From Selenomonas sp. (GTDB taxonomy: Bacteria; Bacillota; Negativicutes; Selenomonadales; Selenomonadaceae): DNA of 59,358 nt. Below are positions 8,857 through 17,637 of the stretch, piece after piece. A program made the position numbers and the translations under genes. The stretch spans positions 1 through 59,358 of the forward strand of contig JALEZZ010000074.1 in NCBI GenBank assembly GCA_022773585.1. Reading direction: 5' to 3'. Numbering within the stretch: position 1 is the first letter of the stretch; the number at the start of each line of letters is the position of its first letter. Under the pieces are notes generated by a model that was not told where the DNA came from, made no database searches, and saw only the letters and a list, made by a program, of their open reading frames with translations.

Positions 8857-9792
8857 ATGCAGGTGTATCATAAACTCAAGGATTTCACACAGAAATATCC
8901 GCGCGTTTCCGTCGCGCTCGGCATGTTTGACGGCGTCCACATCGGACACCAGAGCATCATCCGCCGCGCTGTCGAGCTCGCGCGCAAAGTGCATGGAACG
9001 AGCGCCGTCTTCACGTTCAGCAATCATCCGCTGTCCGTGCTGTCGCCCGAGCACATGCCGCTCCAGATCGGCACGGAGGCGCTCAAGGAGCAGCAGGCCT
9101 GCGAGCTCGGCGTCGATCTCTTCGTCTGCATCCCGTTCACGCGCGACTTTGCCCAGCGGACGCCGGAAGAATTTCTGGCACTCCTGCGCGATGACTTCGC
9201 GCCGCGCTACGTCGTCACGGGGCCGAACTACACGTTCGGACAGAAAGGCCGCGGCACGCACCGCCAGCTCCTGCGCGAAGGCGCGGACTACGGCTTTCAT
9301 GCCGAAATCTGCCCCGCCGTCCTGCGCGGCGGCCGTCCCGTAAGCTCGACGCGCATCCGTGCGCTGATTGCGGACGGCAATCTCGACGAAGCTAATGACT
9401 TCCTCGGCCATCCGTTCCGCCTCGTCGAGCGCGTCATCCACGGCGACCGCCGCGGCCGCACGATCGGTTTTCCGACGGCGAACCTGCCCATCCAGCCGCA
9501 GGCCGCCATGCTGCCGAACGGCGCCTATGCCGTCCGCGTGCAGGCGGGCGGTCGCTGGTATGGCGGCATGGCGAACATCGGCGACAACCCGACATTTGCC
9601 GGCTGCAATCGCCGCGTCGAAGTCCACATAGAGGGGTTCTCCGGCGACCTTTACGACCGCGTCATCGTCGTCGACTTCCTCGCCAAGCTCCGCGATGAAC
9701 AGAAATTTTCGAATGTAGATCAGCTTGTACGACAACTCAAAAAAGATTTAATGAATGCTGAAAAGGTCTGGAACAGAAGCCTCCCTCTGTGA
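8857..9792 (+). CDS. ribF: Bifunctional riboflavin kinase / FAD synthetase
   Basis: Converts riboflavin to FMN and then FAD. 311 residues. The N-terminal nucleotidyltransferase domain has GMFDGVHIGHQ and SSTRIR. The C-terminal kinase domain begins near residue 185 with TIGFPTANL and continues through NPTFAGCNRRVEVHI. It starts four bases after truB. The final residues RSLPL and the stop codon come from a dispersed repeat that begins just before the end of the gene, so the native C-terminus has apparently been replaced or trimmed by the repeat. Confidence 0.94.
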   Translation: MQVYHKLKDFTQKYPRVSVALGMFDGVHIGHQSIIRRAVELARKVHGTSAVFTFSNHPLSVLSPEHMPLQIGTEALKEQQACELGVDLFVCIPFTRDFAQRTPEEFLALLRDDFAPRYVVTGPNYTFGQKGRGTHRQLLREGADYGFHAEICPAVLRGGRPVSSTRIRALIADGNLDEANDFLGHPFRLVERVIHGDRRGRTIGFPTANLPIQPQAAMLPNGAYAVRVQAGGRWYGGMANIGDNPTFAGCNRRVEVHIEGFSGDLYDRVIVVDFLAKLRDEQKFSNVDQLVRQLKKDLMNAEKVWNRSLPL

Positions 9793-9870
9793 GGGAGGGG
9801 GACCGCGAAGCGGTGGTGGGAGTAGTAGGATGCACTAGCCTAAAAATAAAAGATGATGTATCTAAAGTCA
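9778..9870 (+). repeat. Dispersed palindromic repeat, copy 1 (subtype A)
   Basis: First hairpin CCTCCCTC-TGT-GAGGGAGG, then a second hairpin ACCGC-GAA-GCGGT, then GGTGGGAGTAGTA and a tail ending near TGTATCTAAAG. The same layout recurs five more times in the window. This copy begins inside the end of ribF and supplies its stop codon. Confidence 0.8.
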
Positions 9871-9874
9871 TCTC

Positions 9875-9903
9875 TTGCCAGAAAAACTTTCTTATGATAT
9901 ACT
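9875..9903 (+). promoter_or_regulatory. rpsO promoter
   Basis: TTGCCA, 17 bases, TATACT. It begins right after the repeat. The leader to rpsO is about 105 bases, long enough to hold an S15 autoregulatory structure, but I cannot prove one. Confidence 0.75.
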
Positions 9904-10015
9904 ATCCAAGGTTTTTCAAATCGGAAAACCATCCCGTAGCACAGATTCCGGCGACTCCAGCCGTCTCCTTGCTGTTGGGGCTCTACAAATTTATCGTGTT
10001 TAGGAGGAAACAAAC

Positions 10016-10294
10016 ATGCTGACACAGGAAGCAAAACAGGAAATCATGGCAAAGTATGCCGTTCACGAGGGCGACACGGGTTCGCCTGAGGTGCAGATTG
10101 CCGTTCTGACGGCTCGCATCCAGTACCTCACGGATCATCTCAAGCAGCACAAGAAGGATCATCATTCCCGTCGCGGCCTGCTGAAGATGGTCGGCCATCG
10201 TCGCCGTCTCCTCAGCTATCTCTACAAGAAGGACATCGAGCGTTATCGCTCCATCATCGCGAAGCTCAACCTCCGTTCCACGGTCGAGCGCTGA
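10016..10294 (+). CDS. rpsO: 30S ribosomal protein S15
   Basis: Primary 16S rRNA-binding protein of the small subunit. 92 residues, with [18 protein letters not shown], the [19 protein letters not shown] rRNA-binding segment and [10 protein letters not shown], all characteristic of S15. A strong AGGAGG precedes the ATG. It has its own promoter and a strong terminator, so it is a monocistronic unit after ribF, as in many bacteria. Confidence 0.97.
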   Translation: MLTQEAKQEIMAKYAVHEGDTGSPEVQIAVLTARIQYLTDHLKQHKKDHHSRRGLLKMVGHRRRLLSYLYKKDIERYRSIIAKLNLRSTVER

Positions 10295-10310
10295 GCGGAA
10301 GACTTTTTCG

Positions 10311-10348
10311 GAGGCTGTTGCATTCATCGTATGCAACAGCCTCTTTTT
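10311..10348 (+). terminator. Intrinsic terminator after rpsO
   Basis: Perfect 13-bp stem GAGGCTGTTGCAT / ATGCAACAGCCTC with a 7-base loop, followed by five T. Confidence 0.93.
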
Positions 10349-10388
10349 CGATGGACAGTGAAAGGCTGGATGGAAGGGAGGGGAGAGC

Positions 10389-11993
10389 TTGCTCCGTATC
10401 ACGAATTTTTCCGTGCCGTTTGACGATGCTTCGCCGCTCGAAAAACTGGCGGCAAAGCGACTCAAGGCGGCGGTGCAGGACATCGCAGATGTCACGGTCG
10501 TCCGCAAGGCCGTCGATGCGCGGCGGTATCGCGGCGCGCCGATTTCGTTCGTCTATATGCTCGATGTCGCCCTGTGCGATGCGAAAACGGAAAAGCGCGT
10601 GCTCGCGCATCTGCGTCGCGACAAGAATGTCGCACAGCATCCGAAAACGACGGGCGAGCCCGTGCCCGAGCGGCCGCTCGCGGATGGCGAGCATCGTCCT
10701 GTCGTCGTGGGCTTCGGCCCGGCCGGGATGTTTGCGGCGCTGACGCTGGCAAGGGCGGGGCAGTGCCCGCTCGTCCTGGAACGCGGGCAGGATGTCGATA
10801 CGCGCCATGATGACATCGAGCGCTTCTGGCAGGGCGGGTCTTTCTCTCCGCAGTCGAACGTGCAGTTCGGTGAGGGCGGCGCAGGCACGTTTTCGGACGG
10901 CAAGCTCACGACGCGCACGAATGACCCGCATATCCGCGACGTGCTCGAAGCGTTCATCACGGCGGGCGCACCGGAGGAAATCCGCTACCTCCATAAGCCG
11001 CATATCGGCACGGATCTCCTGCGGACAATCGTGAAAAATATCCGCAAGGAGGTCATCCGCCTCGGTGGCGAGGTGCGCTTCGGCGTGCAGGTCACGGATG
11101 TGGAGCTCGCGGGCGGACAGCTCGCGGCGCTCATCGTGAATGGCGAGGAGCGCATCACGGCGGACGCGGCGTTCTTCGGCATCGGCCACTCGGCGCGTGA
11201 CACGTATGCGATGCTCTATGAAAAGGGCCTCGCGATGGAGGCGAAGGCGTTCGCCATCGGCGTGCGCATCGAGCATCCGCAGGAATTCATCGACCGCGCG
11301 CAGTATGGCGAAGACGCAGGCGACCCGCGTCTGCCGGTCGCCGACTATGCGCTGACGTTCCAGGACCATGAGACGGGGCGCGGGGCGTATTCGTTCTGCA
11401 TGTGCCCGGGCGGCCATGTCGTCGCGGCGGCGTCGGAAGCGGGCCGTCTCGTGACGAATGGTATGAGCGATTATGCGCGAGACTCGGGCGTGGCAAATGC
11501 GGCGCTCTTGGTGCAGGTCACGCCGGAGGATTTCGGCGATGGCGTGCTTTCTGGCATCGCGTTCCAGCGGAAGTACGAGCAGCTGGCGTACGAGCTTGGC
11601 GGGCGGAAGTATTTCGCGCCCGTGCAGACGGTCGGCGACTTTCTCGCGGGACGGCGGGGGAGCACGGACTTCCTCGTCGCGCCGTCGTATCGGCCGGGCG
11701 TCGTGCCCGCCGACCTGCACGACTGCCTGCCCGGCACCGTGACGGCGACGCTTGCGCATGCGCTGCCGCAGTTCGGGCGGAAAATTCCGGGCTTTGACGC
11801 GCCCGATGTGCCGATGACGGGCATCGAAACGCGGTCGTCGGCGCCGTGCCGCATCCGGCGCGACCGCGCGACGTTCGTCGCGGAGCGCACGCCCGGCATC
11901 TACCCGATTGGCGAGGGCGCAGGCTATGCAGGAGGCATCATGAGCGCGGCCGTCGATGGAATGAAGGCGGCGCTGGCATATCTTTCAAGATAA
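10389..11993 (+). CDS. FAD-dependent oxidoreductase (COG2509-like)
   Basis: Flavoprotein of the NAD(P)/FAD-dependent dehydrogenase superfamily, 534 residues. A small N-terminal domain of about 100 residues (LRITNFSVPFDD onward) precedes the dinucleotide-binding motif VVVGFGPAGMFAAL near residue 106. Further family marks are QFGEGGAGTFSDGKL, the CMCPGGHVVAAASE segment and the C-terminal YPIGEGAGYAGGIMSAAVDG FAD-binding motif. The start is TTG after GGAGGGGAG. The substrate is unknown; related proteins are annotated only as uncharacterised dehydrogenases. It stands alone between the rpsO terminator and glmM, 15 bases apart, and may be cotranscribed with glmM. Confidence 0.85.
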   Translation: MLRITNFSVPFDDASPLEKLAAKRLKAAVQDIADVTVVRKAVDARRYRGAPISFVYMLDVALCDAKTEKRVLAHLRRDKNVAQHPKTTGEPVPERPLADGEHRPVVVGFGPAGMFAALTLARAGQCPLVLERGQDVDTRHDDIERFWQGGSFSPQSNVQFGEGGAGTFSDGKLTTRTNDPHIRDVLEAFITAGAPEEIRYLHKPHIGTDLLRTIVKNIRKEVIRLGGEVRFGVQVTDVELAGGQLAALIVNGEERITADAAFFGIGHSARDTYAMLYEKGLAMEAKAFAIGVRIEHPQEFIDRAQYGEDAGDPRLPVADYALTFQDHETGRGAYSFCMCPGGHVVAAASEAGRLVTNGMSDYARDSGVANAALLVQVTPEDFGDGVLSGIAFQRKYEQLAYELGGRKYFAPVQTVGDFLAGRRGSTDFLVAPSYRPGVVPADLHDCLPGTVTATLAHALPQFGRKIPGFDAPDVPMTGIETRSSAPCRIRRDRATFVAERTPGIYPIGEGAGYAGGIMSAAVDGMKAALAYLSR

Positions 11994-12008
11994 TGGAGGG
12001 AAATATCC

Positions 12009-13355
12009 ATGGCAAGACTTTTTGGAACTGACGGCGTCCGCGGCGAGGCCAATGTGACGCTGCTGCCGGAGATGGCGTACCGTCTCGGCCGGGCCGCGAC
12101 GCTGTATTTCGGCAAGGAAGACGAGCAGCCGCTGATCCTCATTGGCCGTGACACGCGCATTTCGGGCGAGATGTTCGAGGCGGCGCTGACGGCGGGCATC
12201 TGCTCGGCAGGCGGCCGCGCGATGCTCGCGGGCGTCATCCCGACGCCGGCCATCGCGTACCTCGCACGCCGCCACAAGGCGAAAGCGGGCATCGTGATCT
12301 CGGCCTCGCACAATCCGTTTCATGACAACGGCATCAAGTTCTTCGGCGGTGACGGCTACAAGCTGCCGGATGCCGTCGAGGACGAGCTCGAGGCCATCGT
12401 GCACCAGCTCGAGAAGGACGACACGCTCGCGCGTCCGTCCGGCGAGAAAATCGGGCACATCGAATATCGCGCCGACCTCCTGAACCAGTACATCGACTTC
12501 GTGCTCTCGACGTGCAAGGAGCGCTTCGACGGCATGAACATCGTGCTCGACTGCGCGAATGGCGCGTCGTACCAGGTCATGCCGCGCGTGCTGCGCGAGC
12601 TCGGCGCAAAGGTCAAAGTCATCCATGCGCTGCCGAACGGTGTCAACATCAACGACGGGTGCGGCTCGACGCATCTCGAGTCGCTGCAGCGCACGGTGCT
12701 CGAGACGCATGCGGATTTCGGCATCGCACACGACGGCGATGCGGACCGCTGCCTCTGCGTCGATGAAAAAGGCCAGATCATCGATGGCGACCACATCCTC
12801 GTGATGTGCGCGCAGGACATGATCAAGGCAGGAACGCTGCCGTACAACACGGTCGTCACGACGGTCATGGCGAACATCGGTTTCCACAAGGCCATCAAGG
12901 CGGCGGGCGGCCGCGCCGAAATCACGCAGGTCGGCGACCGCTACGTCCTCGAGAACATGCTTAAGAATGGCTACAAGATCGGCGGCGAGCAGTCCGGCCA
13001 CATCATCTTCACGGACTTCAGCACGACGGGTGACGGCCCGATCACGGCGCTGCAGGTGCTTTCGTCGCTGAAGCGCAGCGGCCGCAAGGCATCTGATCTC
13101 ACGAACCTCATGACGACATATCCGCAGCTCCTCGTCAACGTCAAGGTCGCAACGAAGGACGGCTGGGAAGAAAATGAGGCCATCAAGGCCGCCATCAAGA
13201 AGGGCGAGGAAGAGCTCGGCAGCGATGGCCGCATCCTCGTGCGTCCTTCCGGCACGGAGCCGCTGATCCGCGTCATGGCCGAAGGCCCGGACCAGAAGCA
13301 GCTTGACGTGATCTGCAACGCGATTGCAGACGTCGTTAAAAAGGAGCAGGGTTGA
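12009..13355 (+). CDS. glmM: Phosphoglucosamine mutase
   Basis: Converts glucosamine-6-phosphate to glucosamine-1-phosphate for UDP-GlcNAc and peptidoglycan synthesis. 448 residues, the usual length. The phosphoserine loop is ISASHNPFHDNG near residue 96, the Mg-binding loop DGDADR near residue 241, the sugar-binding GGEQSGH follows, and the phosphate-binding loop RPSGTEPLIRV lies near the C-terminus. GGAGGG precedes the ATG. The next gene, cbiK, starts one base after the stop. Confidence 0.96.
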   Translation: MARLFGTDGVRGEANVTLLPEMAYRLGRAATLYFGKEDEQPLILIGRDTRISGEMFEAALTAGICSAGGRAMLAGVIPTPAIAYLARRHKAKAGIVISASHNPFHDNGIKFFGGDGYKLPDAVEDELEAIVHQLEKDDTLARPSGEKIGHIEYRADLLNQYIDFVLSTCKERFDGMNIVLDCANGASYQVMPRVLRELGAKVKVIHALPNGVNINDGCGSTHLESLQRTVLETHADFGIAHDGDADRCLCVDEKGQIIDGDHILVMCAQDMIKAGTLPYNTVVTTVMANIGFHKAIKAAGGRAEITQVGDRYVLENMLKNGYKIGGEQSGHIIFTDFSTTGDGPITALQVLSSLKRSGRKASDLTNLMTTYPQLLVNVKVATKDGWEENEAIKAAIKKGEEELGSDGRILVRPSGTEPLIRVMAEGPDQKQLDVICNAIADVVKKEQG

Positions 13356-13356
13356 A

Positions 13357-14133
13357 ATGAAGCCAGTCATCATCTTCACGAGCTTCGGCGTCGCGGATAA
13401 GGACGCGCGTGAGCGCACGCTCGGCAGTGTCGTGCTCGACCTGCGCGCAAAGTTCAAGGACTGGGACGTCATCGAGGCTTATACGTCCGTGTTTCTGCGC
13501 AAAAAGATTGCGAAAGACGAAGGCGTCACGATTCCGTCGCTCGAGGAAGCGCTCGAAAAGCTCGCGCAGGACGGCTGCCCGCGTGTGCTGATCCTGCCGT
13601 CGCATCTGACGCCGGGCGAGGAATACGAGAAAAAAGTCCGCGCAGCCTATGAGGCATACAAAGGCCGCATCGCGCGCCTCGCGCTCGCAGATCCCGTCTT
13701 TGCGGGGCCTGCCGATGACCAGCGCGTGCTGACGGCGCTGCTGCTCGACCTCCATGTACGTCCGCGCGAGGAGCTCGTGCTCATGGGGCATGGCTCGCCG
13801 CACCAGCACAATCCCGTCTATGACCGCCTCCAGCAGTATGTCGATTGTGAAGACCTGCCCGTCCATATCGGCGTCATTGAGCCGACGGATCGTCCGAGTT
13901 TTGACGACGTTCTCGAGCGCCTCGGGAAAACAGGCCACAAGGACGTCCTGCTCGCGCCGCTGCTCCTGACGGGCGGCACGCATGTGCAGGAGGATATGGC
14001 AGGTGACGGCCCGGATTCGTGGAAATCGCGTCTCGAGGCCGCAGGGTACAATGTGCGCGTGAGCCTTTACGGGCTCGGCGAGTATCCTGCGTTTCGTGCG
14101 CTCTATCTCGACAAGGCCGAGGCGGCCATGTAA
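13357..14133 (+). CDS. cbiK: Sirohydrochlorin cobaltochelatase, cytoplasmic (CbiK type)
   Basis: Inserts Co2+ into sirohydrochlorin in the anaerobic cobalamin pathway. 258 residues with no signal peptide (MKPVIIFTSFGVADKD). CbiK marks are LPSHLTPGEEY, the metal-site His in LMGHGSPHQHN near residue 145, and the second His in LLTGGTHVQEDMAGD near residue 209. The ATG follows GGAGCAGGG. It is tightly spaced after glmM. It is a paralog of the exported CbiK at 51.8 kb, which has a signal peptide and a riboswitch; this copy has neither. Confidence 0.9.
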   Translation: MKPVIIFTSFGVADKDARERTLGSVVLDLRAKFKDWDVIEAYTSVFLRKKIAKDEGVTIPSLEEALEKLAQDGCPRVLILPSHLTPGEEYEKKVRAAYEAYKGRIARLALADPVFAGPADDQRVLTALLLDLHVRPREELVLMGHGSPHQHNPVYDRLQQYVDCEDLPVHIGVIEPTDRPSFDDVLERLGKTGHKDVLLAPLLLTGGTHVQEDMAGDGPDSWKSRLEAAGYNVRVSLYGLGEYPAFRALYLDKAEAAM

Positions 14134-14175
14134 GAACGATAACTTTTGTGCATAGTTCGAATGCTAAGAAAATAT

Positions 14176-14204
14176 TTCAAATTGTATAGACAATGATTTA
14201 TACT
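14176..14204 (+). promoter_or_regulatory. Possible promoter of the decarboxylase genes
   Basis: TTCAAA, 17 bases, TATACT. The -35 box is weak but the -10 box is good. It precedes the delta-subunit gene by about 85 bases. Confidence 0.5.
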
Positions 14205-14290
14205 AAGGAATGAGGGAAGAAAACGTCTCTCATCCATGCAATCGTACCAATTCTGATTCCATGATGGAGATTCTTAAATGAGGTGAGTGT

Positions 14291-14650
14291 ATGTCACAAC
14301 CAGTCACGACAAACCCCTTCATCATCATGCTGATCAACATGACGGTCGTTTTCGCCGTTCTGATCGCGCTGGGGTTCGTCATCAACTTGATTCATTATCT
14401 CGACCCGACAAAGCCGAAAGCAGCCAAGGAGGAGCCGAAGGCAGAAGCACCAGCACCGGCACCAGCTCCTGTTGCTGAGCCAGAGCCGGAGGTCGTCGAT
14501 GGCGTGCCGCAGGAAGTTGTCGCCGTCATCGCTGCCGCGCTCATGAGCTATGGCTACGGGCCGCAGCAGATTCGCGCCGTGCGCCCGATCGAGCGGAACA
14601 GCTGGAAGAATTCCGGCCGTACGTTCGGCGTCACGCAGACAGTCGATTAA
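14291..14650 (+). CDS. Na+-translocating decarboxylase delta/gamma (OadG/MmdD-like) subunit
   Basis: Small membrane anchor subunit of biotin-dependent sodium-pump decarboxylases. 119 residues: one membrane helix at about residues 12-36 (IIMLINMTVVFAVLIALGFV), then a Lys/Glu/Pro/Ala-rich linker rich in PAPAP. The soluble C-terminal part runs from about residue 72 and ends RTFGVTQTVD. The layout fits MmdD of Veillonella-type methylmalonyl-CoA decarboxylase or an OadG homolog. It is paired with the beta subunit downstream, but no carboxyltransferase or biotin-carrier gene is in the window. Confidence 0.75.
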   Translation: MSQPVTTNPFIIMLINMTVVFAVLIALGFVINLIHYLDPTKPKAAKEEPKAEAPAPAPAPVAEPEPEVVDGVPQEVVAVIAAALMSYGYGPQQIRAVRPIERNSWKNSGRTFGVTQTVD

Positions 14651-14671
14651 GGCGGAAAGGAGGAATTATCT

Positions 14672-15802
14672 ATGGAACTTTTGAATGCATTCGTCGTATC
14701 GCTGCAAGCCGTCTGGGCGAACAGCGGTTTCGCTTCGTTCACGATGGGCAACGGCATCATGATTCTCGTAGGCCTCGTGCTTCTCTACATGGCCATTGCA
14801 AAGGAATTCGAGCCGTTGCTCCTTGGCCCGATCGCGTTTGGCTGCATCCTCGCGAACTTTCCGAACACGGGATTCCTCGATGAGATGGGCGTCATGATGG
14901 CCATCAACTTCGGTATCAAGTTCGAGATCTTCCCGCCGCTGATCTTCCTCGGCATCGGCGCGATGACGGACTTCGGTCCGCTGCTCGCGCGTCCGTCGAC
15001 GCTTTTGCTCGGTGCTGCTGCGCAGATCGGCGTCTTCATCGCACTTGTCGGCGCGATGCTCCTCGGCTTCACGGAGAAGCAGGCAGGCGCTATCGGCATC
15101 ATCGGCGGCGCAGACGGCCCGACGGCCATCTACCTGTCGTCCGTGCTCGCACCGGAGCTCCTCGGCGCCATCGCCGTCGCAGCGTACTCGTACATGTCGC
15201 TCGTCCCGCTGATCCAGCCGCCGGTCATGAAGCTCCTCACGACGCAGAAAGAGCGCGAGGTCGTCATGGAGCAGCTGCGCACGGTCACGCGTTTCGAGCG
15301 CATCTGCTTCCCGATTGTCGCTGCCATCCTCATCAGCCTGCTGCTGCCGCCGATTGCATCCCTGCTCGGCATGCTGATGCTCGGCAACCTCTTCCGTGAG
15401 TCCGGCGTCATGGATCGCCTCTCGGATACGGCACAGAACTCGCTCTGCAACATCGTCACGATATTCCTCGCCACCGGCACGGGCATGACGATGAGCGCGG
15501 ACAAGTTCCTGACGGCGCAGACGCTCGAGATCATCTTCCTCGGCCTCGTCGCGTTCATTTTCGGTACGGCGGGCGGCGTCCTGTTCGGCAAGATCATGTG
15601 CCGCGTCTCGGGCTGGAAAGTCAACCCGCTCATCGGTTCGGCCGGCGTCTCCGCTGTCCCGATGGCCGCACGCGTCAGCCAGGTCGTCGGCATGAAGGCA
15701 AAACCGGGCAACTACCTGCTCATGCATGCCATGGGTCCGAACGTCGCCGGTGTCATCGGCACAGCGGTCGCCGCTGGCACGATGCTTGCCATGATGAAAT
15801 AA
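14672..15802 (+). CDS. Na+-translocating decarboxylase beta subunit (OadB/MmdB/GcdB family)
   Basis: Integral membrane subunit that decarboxylates carboxybiotin and couples it to Na+ export. 376 residues, about nine hydrophobic segments. The Na+/catalytic region [18 protein letters not shown] carries the family Asp near residue 153. The second conserved region, [20 protein letters not shown], is near residue 315. GGAGG precedes the ATG. Substrate specificity (methylmalonyl-CoA, oxaloacetate or glutaconyl-CoA) depends on the alpha subunit, which is not here. Methylmalonyl-CoA is the likeliest given the Negativicutes context and nearby cobalamin genes; this is inference. Confidence 0.92.
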   Translation: MELLNAFVVSLQAVWANSGFASFTMGNGIMILVGLVLLYMAIAKEFEPLLLGPIAFGCILANFPNTGFLDEMGVMMAINFGIKFEIFPPLIFLGIGAMTDFGPLLARPSTLLLGAAAQIGVFIALVGAMLLGFTEKQAGAIGIIGGADGPTAIYLSSVLAPELLGAIAVAAYSYMSLVPLIQPPVMKLLTTQKEREVVMEQLRTVTRFERICFPIVAAILISLLLPPIASLLGMLMLGNLFRESGVMDRLSDTAQNSLCNIVTIFLATGTGMTMSADKFLTAQTLEIIFLGLVAFIFGTAGGVLFGKIMCRVSGWKVNPLIGSAGVSAVPMAARVSQVVGMKAKPGNYLLMHAMGPNVAGVIGTAVAAGTMLAMMK

Positions 15803-15820
15803 CGTTTCGAAAGCATCTCA

Positions 15821-15850
15821 AGCTTCCTCGTTTTCGGGGGAGCCTTTTTC
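15821..15850 (+). terminator. Terminator after the beta subunit gene
   Basis: GCTTCC pairs with GGGAGC (one G-U pair) around a GC-rich loop, followed by CTTTTTC. Confidence 0.6.
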
Positions 15851-15864
15851 TTGTGTGCGGATGA

Positions 15865-15893
15865 TTGACATGAAAAATTTTCCGTTGTATGAT
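15865..15893 (+). promoter_or_regulatory. Promoter of the cbiL-btuFCD operon
   Basis: TTGACA, 17 bases, TATGAT: a near-consensus promoter. The leader to cbiL is only about 60 bases, too short for a cobalamin riboswitch. Confidence 0.85.
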
Positions 15894-15958
15894 AAACAAA
15901 ACGAATCAATGCACTTGGGTTATCAAGTAAATGCAAGAAACAGGGGGTACCACATCAC

Positions 15959-16657
15959 ATGAGCGGAATTTTTTACGGTATCGGCGTCGGCCCTGGCGAC
16001 CCGGAACTCTTGACGGTCAAAGCCATCAACGCTATCAAGAAAGCAGACGTCCTCATTGCGCCGAAGACGGAGAAGAAGGACGGCAGTGTCGCGCTGAGCA
16101 TCGCAAAACCGTATCTGAAGCCGGACATCGAGATCGTCTATCAGGTCTTCCCGATGGTCAAGGGCTTTGCCGAGGATGATTCCGCATGGAAGGCGAACAA
16201 GGAGGAAATCCTCTCGCTCCTCAAGGCGGGCAAGAATGTCGCGTTCCTGACGCTCGGCGACCCGATGTTCTACAGCACGTACATCTACGTCTTCCGCCTG
16301 CTCGAAAAAGAGGATGTCACGGTCGAGACGATTCCGGGCATCCCGGCGTTCATCGGCATCGGCAGCCAGGTCGGCTATCCGATTGTCGAGGGTGACGATG
16401 TGCTGTCCGTCATCCCGGCAACGGCGCCGAAAGAAAAAATCGAGAAGGCGCTTGCGGCATCGGACAATGTCGTGCTCATGAAGGTCTACAAGAATTCGGA
16501 TGAGGTCACGGAGCTCCTTGAGCAGCAGGGACTTGCGAAGCAGGCCGTGCTCGTGAGCCGCCTCGGCCTGCCCGAAGAGCGCATCATCCGCGACATCTCG
16601 GCACACAAGGGCGAGAAGCTCAATTACCTCTCGACAATCCTCACGCGCAAAGACTGA
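15959..16657 (+). CDS. cbiL: Precorrin-2/cobalt-factor II C20-methyltransferase
   Basis: SAM-dependent methyltransferase that methylates C20 of the (cobalt-)sirohydrochlorin ring, the step after CbiK in the anaerobic cobalamin pathway. 232 residues. The tetrapyrrole methyltransferase fold is shown by YGIGVGPGDPELLTVKA at the N-terminus, LTLGDPMFYSTY near residue 97, and TIPGIPAFIGIGSQVGYP near residue 124. It heads an operon with a BtuFCD-type ABC importer. The start codon follows GGGGG at a fairly long spacing. The anaerobic variant is preferred because CbiK chelatases are present. Confidence 0.9.
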   Translation: MSGIFYGIGVGPGDPELLTVKAINAIKKADVLIAPKTEKKDGSVALSIAKPYLKPDIEIVYQVFPMVKGFAEDDSAWKANKEEILSLLKAGKNVAFLTLGDPMFYSTYIYVFRLLEKEDVTVETIPGIPAFIGIGSQVGYPIVEGDDVLSVIPATAPKEKIEKALAASDNVVLMKVYKNSDEVTELLEQQGLAKQAVLVSRLGLPEERIIRDISAHKGEKLNYLSTILTRKD

Positions 16658-16677
16658 GCTTTAGGAGGCGCAATTTC

Positions 16678-17637
16678 ATGAAACGCATCATTCTCGGTTT
16701 CCTGATCGGTTGCATGCTGCTCGTCTTCGCGGGCTGCGGCGGCGCGCCGCAGGGGGCTTCGTCGTCCTCGAGCGCGAGCTCTTCGGCGACGTTTGCGACA
16801 ATTGACGACGCGATGGGCCGTACGGTCACGCTCGACAAGAAGCCGGAGCGCATCGTCGTGACGTCGGCGTCGTTCCTCGAGCCGCTGCATGAAGTCGGCG
16901 GCGATGTTGTCGGCCGTCCGGATTCGAAGACGCAGATGCCGGACTACGCGAAGGACAAGGCCTCGGTCGGCAAGGTCTACCAGATCGACCTCGAGAAAGT
17001 CCTCGCCTGCGAGCCGGATCTCGTCATCGTCAACAAGGGCATGAACGAGAAGCTCGTCGGCTCGCTCGAAGAGAGCGGCATCAAGACAATTGTCGTCGAT
17101 ATGAAGAGCTATGACGATGTCAAGAACATGGTCAAGATTTTCTCACAGGTCACGGGCGAGGTGACAAAGGGTGATGAGCTCGTGAAGTCGATGGACAACA
17201 AGATTGCGGCCATTACGAAGAAGATTCCGCAGGACAAGCACCGCGTCGCCATCCTCCACAGCACGAACCAGGGCCTGACGGTGCAGCTCGACGGCAGCAT
17301 CGCGGGCTCCGTCACGAAGATGCTCGGCTGGGAGAACGTCGCGTCAGGCGAGACGCCGCTCGAAAAGAACCCGGACGCGGCGCCGTACAGCCTCGAAACG
17401 CTCGTGCAGCAGAATCCGGAAATCATCTTCGTCACGAGCATGGGCAAGCTTGACGAAATCAAAGCGAGCATGGAGCAGACGATTGCCGATAATCCGGCCT
17501 GGCAGACGCTGCCTGCCATCCAGCAGGGCAAGCTCTATTATCTGCCGCAGGATCTCTTTCTGCTGAGCCCCGGCATCCATTATCCGGAGGCCGTCGAGAC
17601 GATGGCAAAGCTCGTCTATCCTGAGGCGTTCAAATGA
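16678..17637 (+). CDS. ABC transporter substrate-binding lipoprotein (BtuF/FepB type)
   Basis: Captures a cobalamin- or siderophore-like ligand outside the cytoplasmic membrane. 319 residues. Lipoprotein signal with lipobox VFAGC (Cys near residue 19), then a Gly/Ser-rich linker, then the type III periplasmic-binding fold: AMGRTVTLDKKPERIVVT, EPDLVIVN, and the C-terminal QQGKLYYLP. It is cotranscribed with cbiL and the permease and ATPase genes. A cobalamin or corrinoid precursor is the likely ligand from context, but iron-siderophore or heme cannot be ruled out from sequence alone. Confidence 0.85.
   Translation: MKRIILGFLIGCMLLVFAGCGGAPQGASSSSSASSSATFATIDDAMGRTVTLDKKPERIVVTSASFLEPLHEVGGDVVGRPDSKTQMPDYAKDKASVGKVYQIDLEKVLACEPDLVIVNKGMNEKLVGSLEESGIKTIVVDMKSYDDVKNMVKIFSQVTGEVTKGDELVKSMDNKIAAITKKIPQDKHRVAILHSTNQGLTVQLDGSIAGSVTKMLGWENVASGETPLEKNPDAAPYSLETLVQQNPEIIFVTSMGKLDEIKASMEQTIADNPAWQTLPAIQQGKLYYLPQDLFLLSPGIHYPEAVETMAKLVYPEAFK

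Noticed and set aside
14134..14290. A riboswitch before the decarboxylase genes
   Set aside because: No conserved blocks of a known riboswitch, only a plausible promoter.
15894..15958. A cobalamin riboswitch before cbiL
   Set aside because: The leader is only about 65 bases and has no B12 box; only a short stem ACTTG/CAAGT is seen.
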